NCBI GenBank assembly: GCA_963765545.1
Contig: CAVXWW010000004.1
Coordinates: 1,054,001 to 1,118,000 of the forward strand
DNA: 64,000 nt
Source of the DNA: JARRPM01 sp963765545
GTDB taxonomy: Bacteria > Pseudomonadota > Gammaproteobacteria > Pseudomonadales > Halieaceae
Reading direction: 5' to 3'
The notes beneath the pieces are model-generated. The model ran no database searches. It had not been told where the DNA came from and was given only the letters and a program-made list of their open reading frames with translations. A program made the translations under genes and the position numbers. Below, piece after piece: positions 40,815-50,074 of the stretch. The stretch's first letter is position 1. Each line of letters starts with the position of its first letter.

Positions 40815-41816
40815 TTGCGCAGTCCCTCCATTTCAGTTCACTTCGCTCGCGCGGTGCTAAAGCATACCGTGCGGCATGGGCTGGACCCGATAACACTACT
40901 GCGAAAAAACCGCATCTCACCCCGACTGCTACTGGAAGACGATGCCAGAATCTCGGTGGAGCGCTTTGCTGATCTACAGGTAAGCACCATGCTTGCGATG
41001 CAGGACGAGGCGCTGGGCTACGCCTCCCGCCGCATGCCCATAGGTAGCTGGTCCATGATGTGCCTTGCGGTGATCGGCAGCGCTTCGCTTGGCCAGGCCC
41101 TCAGCCGATTTTGCCGCTTCTACCAGCTGTTTGAATCCGGCTTGCACCCGGTGATGGAAACAGATGGAGACTGCACCCAGCTGCTTCTGCAGGAAGTGGA
41201 CGATTCAGGCGCGACGGGGCCATATCACAGCGAGCTGTTCCTGAGTCACTCGCAACGGTTCTCCAACTGGCTGGTCCAGGAACAGCTTCCCCTGCAGGCG
41301 GTAAAACTCAAATATACCCCCGTTGCATGCCATGAAGAGTATCGGCAGGTTTTCATGGGAAACCCGGTCGAGTTTGACCAGGACAATTCGGCACTGGTTT
41401 ACGCCACGTCCCTGCTGGACCGGCCCCTGCTGCAAAACGAAAGTTCACTGCGCCACTTTCTGAGGCACCCTGCGCTGTTTATGCTCACCCAGGAGTATGC
41501 CAGGGACAGCTGGACCATCAGGGTACGCGAGGTTCTGCGACACAAAATGGACAACCTGCCGGAACTCAATGAGGTAGCTGCCCTGCTGGATCTCCACCCC
41601 CAGACCCTGCGCCGACGCCTGGCCAGCGAGGGCAGCAGTTTCATGGACATAAAGAACCGCCTGCGCCGCGACACCGCTCTCCACTTTCTGGGCAAACAGG
41701 GCCTGAGTATCGAAGAGATCGCCTATCGCGCAGGTTTTTCCGAGTCCAGCGCATTTATTCGGGCATTCAAGGGCTGGACCGGTGTAACACCCTACTGCTA
41801 TCGCAAGGGACTCTAG
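40815..41816 (+). CDS. AraC-family transcriptional regulator
   Basis: 333 residues with the same architecture as the regulator at 13431: a PF12625-type N-terminal sensor (MPIGSWSMMCLAVIGSASLGQAL near 74-96), and a C-terminal AraC domain with LHPQTLRRRLASEGSSF and IAYRAGFSESSAFIRAFKGWTG. The start appears to be TTG 40815, the only start-like codon near the beginning; the next in-frame candidate, GTG 40854, would trim the domain. It lies 14 nt after the diguanylate cyclase, so the two are probably co-transcribed. Its closeness to the acyl-CoA cluster makes that a possible target, but nothing in the sequence proves it. Confidence 0.9.
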   Translation: MRSPSISVHFARAVLKHTVRHGLDPITLLRKNRISPRLLLEDDARISVERFADLQVSTMLAMQDEALGYASRRMPIGSWSMMCLAVIGSASLGQALSRFCRFYQLFESGLHPVMETDGDCTQLLLQEVDDSGATGPYHSELFLSHSQRFSNWLVQEQLPLQAVKLKYTPVACHEEYRQVFMGNPVEFDQDNSALVYATSLLDRPLLQNESSLRHFLRHPALFMLTQEYARDSWTIRVREVLRHKMDNLPELNEVAALLDLHPQTLRRRLASEGSSFMDIKNRLRRDTALHFLGKQGLSIEEIAYRAGFSESSAFIRAFKGWTGVTPYCYRKGL

Positions 41817-41915
41817 GAAAAAATCTGTTCACGACAGATTATTTGCGAGCTAAAACGCCAAAGTCAGTCAATATTGTCTATAGTCACTGGCGTACCCTCT
41901 GTGGGAAAGGAATCT

Positions 41916-44765
41916 GTGAAAAAAATATTACGAATACTGGCAATCATCTATATCTCCTATCTGGCGCTGGTGCTGCTTGTCATCACGCCTGCGTTGAACC
42001 TGTTACCCCCCTGGCTCGCCGAGAAATACCTGGGACGGGAGTTTCACAGCGAATTCATCTGGTTCAACCCGTTCACCCTGAGCCTGGAACTCTATGAGAC
42101 GCGATTGCCGGAGCTGGACGGCAGTCGCTTCGCCAGCCTGGAGCGCGCCTCAGTCAACTTGTCCCTTGCCAGCCTCTACAAACCGGGCGTAGTTTTTGAT
42201 GAATTGAGAGTCACCCAGCTCTTCCTGCATGTGGTGCAAAAGCCCGATGGCAACTTCAACTTTACCGACATGCTGCCCCCCGAAGACCCGGCGGCGCCCC
42301 CGGCGGAGCCCGCCGGCATCCCTGCCGTCACTATCGACAAGTTCCATTTCAATTCTGAACAACTGATGTACACGGACCAGGCCCGGGAAAAGCCGTACAG
42401 CAGCGAGTTGAACGGGCTGAATCTCTCAGTCCTGGGCCTGTCCACCGTGCTGGAAGAGGGCAAGCCCTATAGCCTCGACGCCACCGGCGAAAACGGTGGG
42501 CAATTGCACTGGGAGGGCGAGGTCTCGATACCCCGCTCCTACAGCAAGGGAACACTGGCGCTCACCAGCTTGCATATGCCGGCACTGTGGCGCATCGCCG
42601 AACCGTGGTTGGCGTTCGAACTCACCCGGGGGAAGATCAGTCTCGAAGGGCAGTACAGCGTGGACTGGAGCGAGGATGTGAAGTACCAGGTGGGCCAGGC
42701 TGAATTCCGCCTCGACGAGGTCGCGGTAGAACCCAAAGAGGGTATTGATCTGCCTGACACCGGCGTTACGCTGGGCAGTCTTCGCCTGACGGGTATAGAT
42801 CTAGATGGTCCCGCTCAGCACGTAGACCTGGATTCACTGGTGGTCAGCGAACTGGCGATCAGCGGCTGGAGCGAAGGCAGCGATGCCAGCCTGACTCAGC
42901 TGTTCGCGGTAGACCTTCCCGCATCAGAGGAGGACCCAGCCGCCCAGCAGGACACTGCCGACGAAGCGAGCTGGACGGCCAAGCTTGGCACGGTTCAGCT
43001 GACCGAGAGCAACCTGCGCTGGCGCTCGGAATATACCGACCCGGGACAACTGGAGGTGTCCCCGCTGGAAGCGACTGCAAGCTCGATCAAATGGCCCCTG
43101 GAAGGGGATACCGAGCTCTCCCTGAACCTGTCTGTCAACGGCGAAACAAGCGCTGCGATACAGGGCGTACTGAATCTGGCACTGGGCGCCGGCAAGCTGA
43201 GCTACGAATTGAAGTCACTGCCGCTGGCCTGGTTCAACCCCAATTTTCCCGAAGCGTTGAACGCCCGGCTGACCGGGGGCAAGCTTCAGGTACAGGGCGA
43301 GGTCGCGCTGGCGGAATATGCACCGGGGCTTATCACCATGGACGGTTCCATAGACGGTTTTGCAGGCGAGTTGACCGATACCGAAGAGTCTCTCACCTCA
43401 TGGGAAACAGTGCGCTGGGAAAACCTGCAGGTTGACATGAACCAGCAAGCCATAACGCTGGCAAAGTTATCTATCGATGACTACAAGGGGCGCATTCATA
43501 TCAAGAAGGATGGCTCTATCAATGCCCAGAATGTCTGGAAGCAGGAATTGGACGACGCCGCACAGGATGGAGACACGGCTCCGGAAGTACAAGAATCGGC
43601 AGAAACGACAACAGATGATACCACCGAAAGCGAGCCCTGGCAGGTGAGCGCCCCGCTGGTGAGTATTACCGATAGCGAAATCGATTTCATGGATGAATCA
43701 CTACCGATTCACTTTCGCACAGTGATAGGGGATATCAATGGCAGCATCAAGGATATCAGCAGCGAACAAGATGTGAAAACCAAAGTGGACATCAAGGGCT
43801 CGGTAGACGGTTACGCACCGGTGACGCTGAAGGGCACCGCACAGCCGCTGCGCAGCCCGCCCGCGATAGACCTGGGGCTCAATTTTTCCGGCCTGGATAT
43901 GGCCCTGTTGTCGCCTTACTCCGGCACCTATGCCGGTTATTCCATAGAACAGGGCGTCCTCGACCTGGATCTTAAGTACGCTATGGAGGACAACAAGCTC
44001 AAGGGCCACAACAAAATCGTTATAGACAACATGCGGCTGGGTGAAAAGGTCGACAGCGAGGAGTCAGTAGACCTTCCAATCGAGCTCGCGCTGGCGCTAC
44101 TGACCGACAGCAACGGCATCATCGATATGGACATTCCCGTCAGCGGCAATGTGGATGACCCGGAGTTCAGCGTGGGCAGTGTAATCTTCGGCGCCGTGGT
44201 CAATCTCATTACCAAGGTGGTGACCTCCCCATTTACATTACTGGCCAGCCTGGTCGACACCGAAGAGGACCTGCAGCGCATTAACTTCAAATCAGGCTCG
44301 GCGGAGTTGGATGAAGGGACCCGCAAAAAACTGGACGAGCTCTACCAGGCACTTTCCCAGCGACCCGAACTGGGCCTGATCATCACCGGCCGACTGCAAT
44401 TGCAGGCAGACCGGGAACGCCTGCAGAAAAACCTGCTGAAGGCGGAATTGGTTGCCGAGGGCTTGTCCGAGGCCGAGCTGGACAGTAAGGGCAAGGGATG
44501 GGAGGAGGCCATTCAGGCGCGCTATCAGTCAGTGTCGCCAGGTGAAACCCCGTTGACAGTGGGGGAACAATACACGGCACTGGCCGAAGCAATGCCCCTG
44601 GACGACTCGGCCTTGCTCACGCTGGCATCAGACCGGGCTATCGCGGTGAAAACCTACCTGTTAAATGAAGCCGGGCTGGACCCAGATCGCGCCACAATCG
44701 CTAAATCAAGCGTAGAGGCGGCCGACAACCTCTATAGTGGCGCGGAGCTGGAAATAGAAATCTAG
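41916..44765 (+). CDS. DUF748 (AsmA-like) envelope protein
   Basis: 949 residues. An N-terminal membrane helix (KKILRILAIIYISYLALVLLVI) is followed by a long beta-rich periplasmic region of the DUF748/AsmA superfamily (WFNPFTLSLELYETRLPELDG, SLYKPGVVFDELRV), then a C-terminal domain with KINFKSGSAELDEGTRKKL-like sequence that resembles an OmpA-type motif. AsmA-like proteins bridge inner and outer membrane and move phospholipid. GTG 41916 follows AAAGGAATCT and starts at the membrane helix; in-frame TTG 41874 is less likely. It stands 99 nt after the AraC gene and is convergent with the SprT gene. Confidence 0.88.
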   Translation: MKKILRILAIIYISYLALVLLVITPALNLLPPWLAEKYLGREFHSEFIWFNPFTLSLELYETRLPELDGSRFASLERASVNLSLASLYKPGVVFDELRVTQLFLHVVQKPDGNFNFTDMLPPEDPAAPPAEPAGIPAVTIDKFHFNSEQLMYTDQAREKPYSSELNGLNLSVLGLSTVLEEGKPYSLDATGENGGQLHWEGEVSIPRSYSKGTLALTSLHMPALWRIAEPWLAFELTRGKISLEGQYSVDWSEDVKYQVGQAEFRLDEVAVEPKEGIDLPDTGVTLGSLRLTGIDLDGPAQHVDLDSLVVSELAISGWSEGSDASLTQLFAVDLPASEEDPAAQQDTADEASWTAKLGTVQLTESNLRWRSEYTDPGQLEVSPLEATASSIKWPLEGDTELSLNLSVNGETSAAIQGVLNLALGAGKLSYELKSLPLAWFNPNFPEALNARLTGGKLQVQGEVALAEYAPGLITMDGSIDGFAGELTDTEESLTSWETVRWENLQVDMNQQAITLAKLSIDDYKGRIHIKKDGSINAQNVWKQELDDAAQDGDTAPEVQESAETTTDDTTESEPWQVSAPLVSITDSEIDFMDESLPIHFRTVIGDINGSIKDISSEQDVKTKVDIKGSVDGYAPVTLKGTAQPLRSPPAIDLGLNFSGLDMALLSPYSGTYAGYSIEQGVLDLDLKYAMEDNKLKGHNKIVIDNMRLGEKVDSEESVDLPIELALALLTDSNGIIDMDIPVSGNVDDPEFSVGSVIFGAVVNLITKVVTSPFTLLASLVDTEEDLQRINFKSGSAELDEGTRKKLDELYQALSQRPELGLIITGRLQLQADRERLQKNLLKAELVAEGLSEAELDSKGKGWEEAIQARYQSVSPGETPLTVGEQYTALAEAMPLDDSALLTLASDRAIAVKTYLLNEAGLDPDRATIAKSSVEAADNLYSGAELEIEI

Positions 44766-44779
44766 CCCCCTCAAGGCCG

Positions 44780-45325
44780 TTAGCCTGCGTATAACAGGTC
44801 GTCACCGCAGATACGGCAGCGGTAGCTGCCTACACCCTGTATCACGCGGTTGTGACGGGTTGAGGAGACCTCGTGGATGCGGCAACCACAGCGATACGGG
44901 TGAGTGCGCTGCTGGCGCTGGGGAATCCCATCGAGATCCAGGTCAAAAGTCACTCCCTGGTCGGCACCAAAGTGTTCCATCACAGCCCGCCACTGCGGAC
45001 CGTGGGGTTTAATCCCGCGGGTACCGTACAACTCGTGCACGATGTAATGCGCTACCTCGTGGGGCACAGTATCACGAAGGTTTTCATCAAAGTACTTGGC
45101 AAAAATCCAGGGGTTGTAGCGTATCCAACCGCGCCGCCCCACCAGCTTGAACATGCCCGCGGTGCGCCCGGCCAAATCAAACAAAACCGGCACATGCGCA
45201 AAGCGCCGATCGAATATTTCCCCTGCCTGCTGAATGTAATGCTCGGTGGCAGCCACCACCTGTACTCTGGCCGCCTCCCGGATTGGCTCTACCACCTTAA
45301 TCGTCCCACTGTGTTGTCGCCCCAC
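44780..45325 (-). CDS. SprT-like zinc metalloprotease
   Basis: 181 residues. The SprT zinc-protease motif HEVAHYIVHE begins at His89/Glu90, giving ligands His89, His93 and probably His97. The C-terminus holds a zinc ribbon (YRCGC, then YRCRICGDD). E. coli SprT and eukaryotic Spartan share the fold; Spartan cuts DNA-protein crosslinks, while the bacterial role is unclear. The start is uncertain: GTG 45325 gives the frame shown and GTG 45295 is also possible; no clear ribosome site marks either. It is convergent with the DUF748 gene. Confidence 0.88.
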   Translation of the reverse strand: MGRQHSGTIKVVEPIREAARVQVVAATEHYIQQAGEIFDRRFAHVPVLFDLAGRTAGMFKLVGRRGWIRYNPWIFAKYFDENLRDTVPHEVAHYIVHELYGTRGIKPHGPQWRAVMEHFGADQGVTFDLDLDGIPQRQQRTHPYRCGCRIHEVSSTRHNRVIQGVGSYRCRICGDDLLYAG

Positions 45326-45500
45326 TCACAAAACTACCGCTTGCCACACTGTCCGCCACGGCGCCCGATACCGCCACTGGCCACAGCATAACCACCCTGG
45401 CGCCCAGTCTCAAACATTTCCGATTAAGTTGGCTTTGCTGTACATTTAGCGGCTGTTACAAAACCCCTGACATGCACCACAACACCAGAAGATTCAAATT

Positions 45501-46520
45501 ATGAGCGCACAGCAACTAGACACCGCCAGCCTGGGCACGTATCTCGAACAACGTATTGACGGCTTCAGCGGACCGGTACGCGCGGAGAAATTTGCCGGCG
45601 GCCAGTCCAACCCCACCTTCAGGTTGTCGGCCGGCGGCAAGTCCTACGTATTGCGCCGCAAGCCCCCCGGGGAATTGCTGAAATCCGCCCATGCGGTCGA
45701 TCGCGAGTTCCGTGTCATCAGTGCCTTGCAGGACACCGACGTGCCTGTACCCCATACCTACGTACTGTGCGAGGACGAAACGGTCATCGGCTCCATGTTC
45801 TACGTGATGGAATACATGGAGGGTAGAATCCTGTGGGACCCGGTCCTGCCGGAAGCAAAGGACAATGCAGAGCGAGCCGCCATCTACGATGCCATGAACG
45901 AAACCATGGCTGCCCTGCACAGCGTCGATGTGGACGCCGTGGGCCTGTCGGATTACGGCCGGCCTGGAAATTACTTTCAGCGCCAGGTAGATCGATGGAG
46001 CAAACAATACCGGGCGTCGGAGACCCAGGCTATCCCTGCCATGGAAAAGTTGATGGCATGGCTGCCTGCCAATATGCCACCTGATGACGGGGCAGTGAGC
46101 CTCGTTCACGGTGATTACCGCCTTGATAATATGATGTTTCACCCCACCGAGCCGCGGGTCATTGCCCTGCTGGACTGGGAACTATCAACCCTTGGGCACC
46201 CCCTGGCAGATCTGGCCAACCAGTGTATGGCCTGGATGCTGCCTCGCGAAGGCGGGGTCAAGGGGATGGCCGGAGTTGACCGCAAAGCCCTGGGGATTCC
46301 CAGCGATGAAGAGTATATCGCGCGCTACTGCGAGCGCACCGGACGACAGGGTATCGAGAACTGGAACTTTTACCTTGTATTCTCGCTGTTTCGCCTGGCG
46401 GCGATCTGCCAGGGTATTGTGAAGAGAGCCCAGATTGGCACTGCTTCCAGCGCAGAGGCGGATTCCAGGGGCGAGTCGGTGGTACCGCTGGCAGAAATGG
46501 GCGCCGCACTGATCGATTGA
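45501..46520 (+). CDS. ACAD11-type phosphotransferase (APH family)
   Basis: 339 residues of the aminoglycoside phosphotransferase/choline kinase fold. ATP loop GGQSNPTFRL (about 34-43), catalytic loop LVHGDYRLDNMMF (about 201-213) with the catalytic Asp, and LLDWELSTLGHPLADLA with the metal-binding Asp. This pattern is that of the kinase domain fused to acyl-CoA dehydrogenases 10 and 11, which phosphorylates 4-hydroxyacyl-CoA so that the dehydrogenase part can remove the oxygen. Here it is free-standing; no ACAD10/11-type dehydrogenase is adjacent. Drug resistance is unlikely. It is convergent with the patatin gene. Confidence 0.87.
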   Translation: MSAQQLDTASLGTYLEQRIDGFSGPVRAEKFAGGQSNPTFRLSAGGKSYVLRRKPPGELLKSAHAVDREFRVISALQDTDVPVPHTYVLCEDETVIGSMFYVMEYMEGRILWDPVLPEAKDNAERAAIYDAMNETMAALHSVDVDAVGLSDYGRPGNYFQRQVDRWSKQYRASETQAIPAMEKLMAWLPANMPPDDGAVSLVHGDYRLDNMMFHPTEPRVIALLDWELSTLGHPLADLANQCMAWMLPREGGVKGMAGVDRKALGIPSDEEYIARYCERTGRQGIENWNFYLVFSLFRLAAICQGIVKRAQIGTASSAEADSRGESVVPLAEMGAALID

Positions 46521-46530
46521 TAGCGGGCGC

Positions 46531-46547
46531 TACAGCCTTACGCTGTA
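46531..46547. terminator. Hairpin between convergent genes
   Basis: TACAGC-CTTAC-GCTGTA, a 6-bp perfect stem with a 5-nt loop, midway between the convergent kinase and patatin genes. No T tract follows on either strand, so at best a weak bidirectional terminator. Confidence 0.3.
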
Positions 46548-46563
46548 TCAGGCAGCTTGTGAC

Positions 46564-48234
46564 CTACTCCGCTCTACCTCCTTGGCGGGTTTGACAGCCT
46601 TTCTTCTGGACTGCGGCTTTTTCTTGCTCACGGCAGCTCTTCTTGCTCGCGGCAGGTTTCTTACGCGCAGGGGCTTTCTTCGGCGCCTTTTGTGCCCCCA
46701 CCTTTTTCTCCTGCAAAGCAGCTCTGTCGGCCTGGGTGGGCGGTGGCCTGCGGCGGGAGGCGCGCGGGCGGTGGACCTGGGACTCATCCGGACGCAAATC
46801 GCCCGTCTCAAAGCGGCTCAGCAGTTCCTCCATGGTTCGGCTGATTTTGGTACATATGCGGATAGATTCCACACTGGGATAGGTGGAGTGCTCCCCCCCC
46901 TCCATCAGCTCTATCAGGTCTTTCTCGGACAGGTGTGACAGTATCTTGGCCGGGTTGTACCAGCGAAAGCTGGGTACGATGTTGACATCCCCGCTGTACT
47001 CCTGGTCCATCAATGCGTGAACGCTGTTCATCAGCATATTGAAGCGCGGCCAGTTATCGCCCTGTCGTTGTACCACACCGCGGTAGAAATTCAGCAACTC
47101 TCTGCCCATACCCACTCCCAGACTGCCCAGGGCTGATCCCAGGGCGCTGCGATTCCCTTCTTTCTTCAGGAAGGGAATCGCGATGGGGTTGACCATACTC
47201 ACAATATAATGATTTGCGCTGTACAGGCGGGACAGCCGCTTGGCGGGCAGGTCATCGGCGATGGAGCCGTCCACCCACTTGCGTGTCGGCAGGTAGGGCT
47301 GGGCCTCACCGTGCACGTTTCTGGCCATGAGCATCACCGGCGGAAACACCCCTGGTACAGCACAGGAGGCCATTACCGCGGAGCGCACAAAGACATTCGG
47401 TGAGGTGATCGCGTTCAGTAAGCGCGAACGCTGGTGCGGCTCGGCGGGCGCGACGGTGATACTGATCTGGCGCCCGGTCTTTTCATAGGCCTCCTGAAAT
47501 GTGAGGTCGGGAATCAAACGGGCGATCAGGCGACCCAGGTCACCCACGTCGATTTGCGGATTGGCACCAAAAAACATACGGCTGAACGAACTCGCCTCGC
47601 GTTCTGCCTCGATCATGACACTGGAGGGGCGATAAAAGCGCTCAAGTTCCTTGTCAGTATGCGTACCCACTACACCGGCTACCAGCGAACCGGCACTGGA
47701 ACCGGAGATGACCCTTGGCAGCAGTCCCTGCTCCAACAGTATTTTCACCACCCCCAGGTGATAAAAGCCCAGCACCCCGCCGCCACTCAGCATCAGCGCG
47801 GAACGCCCGTAACAGATATTGGCACGGTAGAAAAAATCCAGTTTTTCCTGGGGATTGATGAGATCGTCGTCGAGTTCAGCCAGGTAGCGCAATGAATCAT
47901 CGACCTCGTCGATGTATTGCTCTATCAGCTTTTTGGTTCCGAACTTTGCCTGGCGATAGAGACTGCTGCGCCCCATGCCGCCCATATTGCCGTGAATACC
48001 CTCGTTCAGGGTGAACAACAAGCCGTGGTGATCGTGCCGCGCCCGCAGGCTGCGGATACGATCCAGGCGCAGGCGAATCTGGGCATAATCATACTGTGTG
48101 GTCTGGTCTACCTCTCGCCAGCGCCTTTTGCCCGAGACCTCGTCATGTTCAATAGCCGCGTCTCGCCACTCTTCATAGCCGCGACTCTTGCTCATCGTGC
48201 GCTCGAGTTTCTTGAGCTTGCGTGAATTACCCAC
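46564..48234 (-). CDS. Patatin-like phospholipase/triacylglycerol lipase with DUF3336 and basic tail
   Basis: 556 residues. The N-terminal 140 residues match DUF3336, the region preceding the patatin domain in yeast TGL3/4/5 lipases. The patatin domain has SGGGVLGFYHLG (150-161) as oxyanion loop, GSSAG with nucleophile Ser180, and the dyad Asp322 in WVDGSIADDLP. It should hydrolyse triacylglycerol or phospholipid. After about residue 495 comes an Arg/Lys/Ala/Pro-rich tail. Its last 24 residues are in a different frame from what the pattern suggests, because of an imperfect 19-nt duplication at 46616-46653. The alternative frame would continue Lys-rich to a TGA at 46548. Confidence 0.9.
   Translation of the reverse strand: MGNSRKLKKLERTMSKSRGYEEWRDAAIEHDEVSGKRRWREVDQTTQYDYAQIRLRLDRIRSLRARHDHHGLLFTLNEGIHGNMGGMGRSSLYRQAKFGTKKLIEQYIDEVDDSLRYLAELDDDLINPQEKLDFFYRANICYGRSALMLSGGGVLGFYHLGVVKILLEQGLLPRVISGSSAGSLVAGVVGTHTDKELERFYRPSSVMIEAEREASSFSRMFFGANPQIDVGDLGRLIARLIPDLTFQEAYEKTGRQISITVAPAEPHQRSRLLNAITSPNVFVRSAVMASCAVPGVFPPVMLMARNVHGEAQPYLPTRKWVDGSIADDLPAKRLSRLYSANHYIVSMVNPIAIPFLKKEGNRSALGSALGSLGVGMGRELLNFYRGVVQRQGDNWPRFNMLMNSVHALMDQEYSGDVNIVPSFRWYNPAKILSHLSEKDLIELMEGGEHSTYPSVESIRICTKISRTMEELLSRFETGDLRPDESQVHRPRASRRRPPPTQADRAALQEKKVGAQKAPKKAPARKKPAASKKSCREQEKAAVQKKGCQTRQGGRAE
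46616..46653 (-). repeat. Imperfect 19-nt tandem duplication in the lipase tail
   Basis: On the plus strand 46635-46653 and 46616-46634 match at 14 of 19 positions, sharing the core TCTTGCTC-CGGC. The unit length is not a multiple of three, so the copy number decides which frame the C-terminal tail is read in. Confidence 0.55.
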
Positions 48235-48267
48235 AATGCTACCCCTTTAATTCCCTATAATAACAAT

Positions 48268-48284
48268 CTTGAACTAACTTCAAG
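48268..48284. promoter_or_regulatory. Inverted repeat upstream of the patatin gene, candidate operator
   Basis: CTTGAACTAACTTCAAG is a perfect 6-bp inverted repeat with a 5-nt centre, 34 nt upstream of the patatin start. On the minus strand its TTGAAG could serve as a -35 with TATTAT (48257-48262) as a poorly spaced -10. A regulator-binding site is plausible; the regulator is unknown. Confidence 0.35.
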
Positions 48285-48383
48285 CATAGACCAAATCATA
48301 TAGGACTCACAGTGCTTTGTGGGTAGTGAATCCCATGTGTTTTGAGCTCGATCACGCTTTGACCATGATTTTTTATAGTCACA

Positions 48384-48401
48384 GGGCAGGCCGGCCTGCC
48401 C
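48384..48401. repeat. Perfect 18-nt palindrome downstream of the acyl-CoA synthetase
   Basis: GGGCAGGCCGGCCTGCCC is a complete palindrome able to form a 7-bp stem with a CCGG loop. It lies 31 nt past the minus-strand stop codon at 48433, where a terminator would be expected, but no T tract follows on that strand. Confidence 0.5.
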
Positions 48402-48432
48402 AGGGCAGGGGTGGAAGCCTGATGGAACTGCC

Positions 48433-50004
48433 CTAGTCCTCCCTGCTCGGTGCTGAACCCTCGTCGCTGCGCGTGCCACTGCGATATTCTTCAACAAGAT
48501 GTCGCTTGTAAAGTTTGCCATTGTCCATGCGCGGCAGCTTGGGGTGAAAATCCAGTGAACGCGGCATCTTGATGTGAGAAATTTTCTCACGCAGCCACTC
48601 CATGATCTCGATGCCCACCTCATCCGTGGCATCCGCCCAGTTCATTGGCTCCACCACCGCCTTGACCTGTTCGCCAAATTCTTCGTGCGGTATGCCAAAC
48701 ACGGCCACGTCTGCAATTTTGGGGTGTGTTATCAACAGGTTTTCGATCTCCTGGGGGTAGATATTGACCCCGCCGCTGATAATCATGAAGTTCTTGCGAT
48801 CGGTCAGGTAGAGAAACCCATCCTCGTCGACATAGCCGACATCCCCGGTGGTGGCCCAGCCCCTGTCGTTGTATGCGCCCGCGGTCTTCTCAGGTTCGTC
48901 GTGGTAGGTGAAACGGGTGTGTTCCCCGCCGAAATAAATGGTGCCTATCTCACCGGCCGGCAATTCATTGCCATCGTCGTCGACAATGTGTAACTCGCCA
49001 ACCAGGGCCGGCCCCACAGACCCTTTATGGGTTAGCCAGTTGGCTGAATCAATGATGGTGACACCTATACCCTCGCTGGCGGCATAGTATTCGACGATAA
49101 CCTCGCCCCACCAATCGATCATCTGCTCCTTGACCTCGACCGGACAGGGCGCGGCAGCGTGAATGGCAAACTGCATGGAGCTGACGTCATAGCGCTCGCG
49201 CGCCTCCGGCGGTAACTTCAGCATGCGAATGAACATAATGGGAACCCACTGGCTGTGAGTTACCCGGTGCTCCTGGATCAACTGCAAGGCACCCTCCGCA
49301 TCAAACTGCTCCATCACGATAATAGTGCCGCCCTGGAAAGCCACCATCATGCAGTAATGCAGTGGCGCTGCATGATACAAGGGCGCAGGCGACAGGTAGA
49401 CAGTCTCTTCGCTGAAGCCAAATGCCGCGCCCATGGAGCTGACCAGGGGGTGTGGTGCATTGACATCAGTGCTCACCGGGGGCACAAACACTCCCTTGGG
49501 TTGTCCGGTGGTACCGGAGGAATACAGCATCGGGACACCGTTGCTCTGATCTTCAATGGGCGTGGTCGGTTGCGGGTCTATCGCCTCCTCCCAGGATTCA
49601 AACCCTGGCTTGATACCACTGACCATATAAAAATTCTCGATTTTCCCGGGCGAAGCGGCAATGATTTCCTGTGCAATTGTCGCCAGGCCCAGGGAACCGA
49701 TAAATAATCTGGCACCGCAGTTCTCAAGTATGTAAGCGGCCTCCGACACCTTCAGGTGGGTACTGATGGGCGTAAAAATAATGCCCGAACGCTGCGCCGC
49801 CCAGACGATTTCCAGGAACTGTCGCGTGTTTTCGAGCATCATACCGATGTGGTCACCGGCCTGCAGGCCGAGTGATCGAAACAGCTGGGCGCCCTGGTTT
49901 GAGCGCTCATCGAGCTCTTTATAGGTGACTATCTCACCGGATGCGCCCATGATAATAGCAGGCTTGTGCGGGTAGGTTTCCGCCGTAATACTGGGATGCG
50001 GCAT
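48433..50004 (-). CDS. AMP-binding acyl-CoA synthetase
   Basis: 523 residues of the ANL adenylating superfamily. The P-loop-like motif MLYSSGTTGQPKGV is present, followed by YYAASEGIG (A5 region), WATTGDVGYVDEDGFLYLTDR (A7/A8) and the final Lys in PRMDNGKLYKR (A10). It activates a carboxylic acid to acyl-AMP and then acyl-CoA. The substrate cannot be read, but the setting (thioesterase upstream, lipase downstream on the same strand) suggests fatty or branched acids. ATG 50004 has AGAGGAACAAGG. A likely promoter lies at 50041-50070, giving it separate control from the TesB gene. Confidence 0.93.
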   Translation of the reverse strand: MPHPSITAETYPHKPAIIMGASGEIVTYKELDERSNQGAQLFRSLGLQAGDHIGMMLENTRQFLEIVWAAQRSGIIFTPISTHLKVSEAAYILENCGARLFIGSLGLATIAQEIIAASPGKIENFYMVSGIKPGFESWEEAIDPQPTTPIEDQSNGVPMLYSSGTTGQPKGVFVPPVSTDVNAPHPLVSSMGAAFGFSEETVYLSPAPLYHAAPLHYCMMVAFQGGTIIVMEQFDAEGALQLIQEHRVTHSQWVPIMFIRMLKLPPEARERYDVSSMQFAIHAAAPCPVEVKEQMIDWWGEVIVEYYAASEGIGVTIIDSANWLTHKGSVGPALVGELHIVDDDGNELPAGEIGTIYFGGEHTRFTYHDEPEKTAGAYNDRGWATTGDVGYVDEDGFLYLTDRKNFMIISGGVNIYPQEIENLLITHPKIADVAVFGIPHEEFGEQVKAVVEPMNWADATDEVGIEIMEWLREKISHIKMPRSLDFHPKLPRMDNGKLYKRHLVEEYRSGTRSDEGSAPSRED

Positions 50005-50040
50005 GCCTTGTTCCTCTTTCGTTATAGTAGTTCAATAGAC

Positions 50041-50070
50041 ACTATAGATTCATCCCGGCGCCTTTTACAA
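50041..50070 (-). promoter_or_regulatory. Candidate sigma70 promoter of the acyl-CoA synthetase
   Basis: On the minus strand TTGTAA (50065-50070) and TATAGT (50041-50046) are separated by 18 nt, about 37 nt upstream of the ATG at 50004. Both hexamers are fair matches. Confidence 0.5.
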
Positions 50071-50074
50071 CGAC

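Noticed and set aside
45501..46520. Aminoglycoside resistance gene
   Set aside because: The fold is shared, but the motifs match the ACAD10/11 kinase group and the surroundings are lipid metabolism.
48255..48632. Minus-strand frame of 125 codons overlapping the 3' end of the acyl-CoA synthetase
   Set aside because: Starts inside the synthetase in another frame, has no ribosome site and shows no recognisable sequence.
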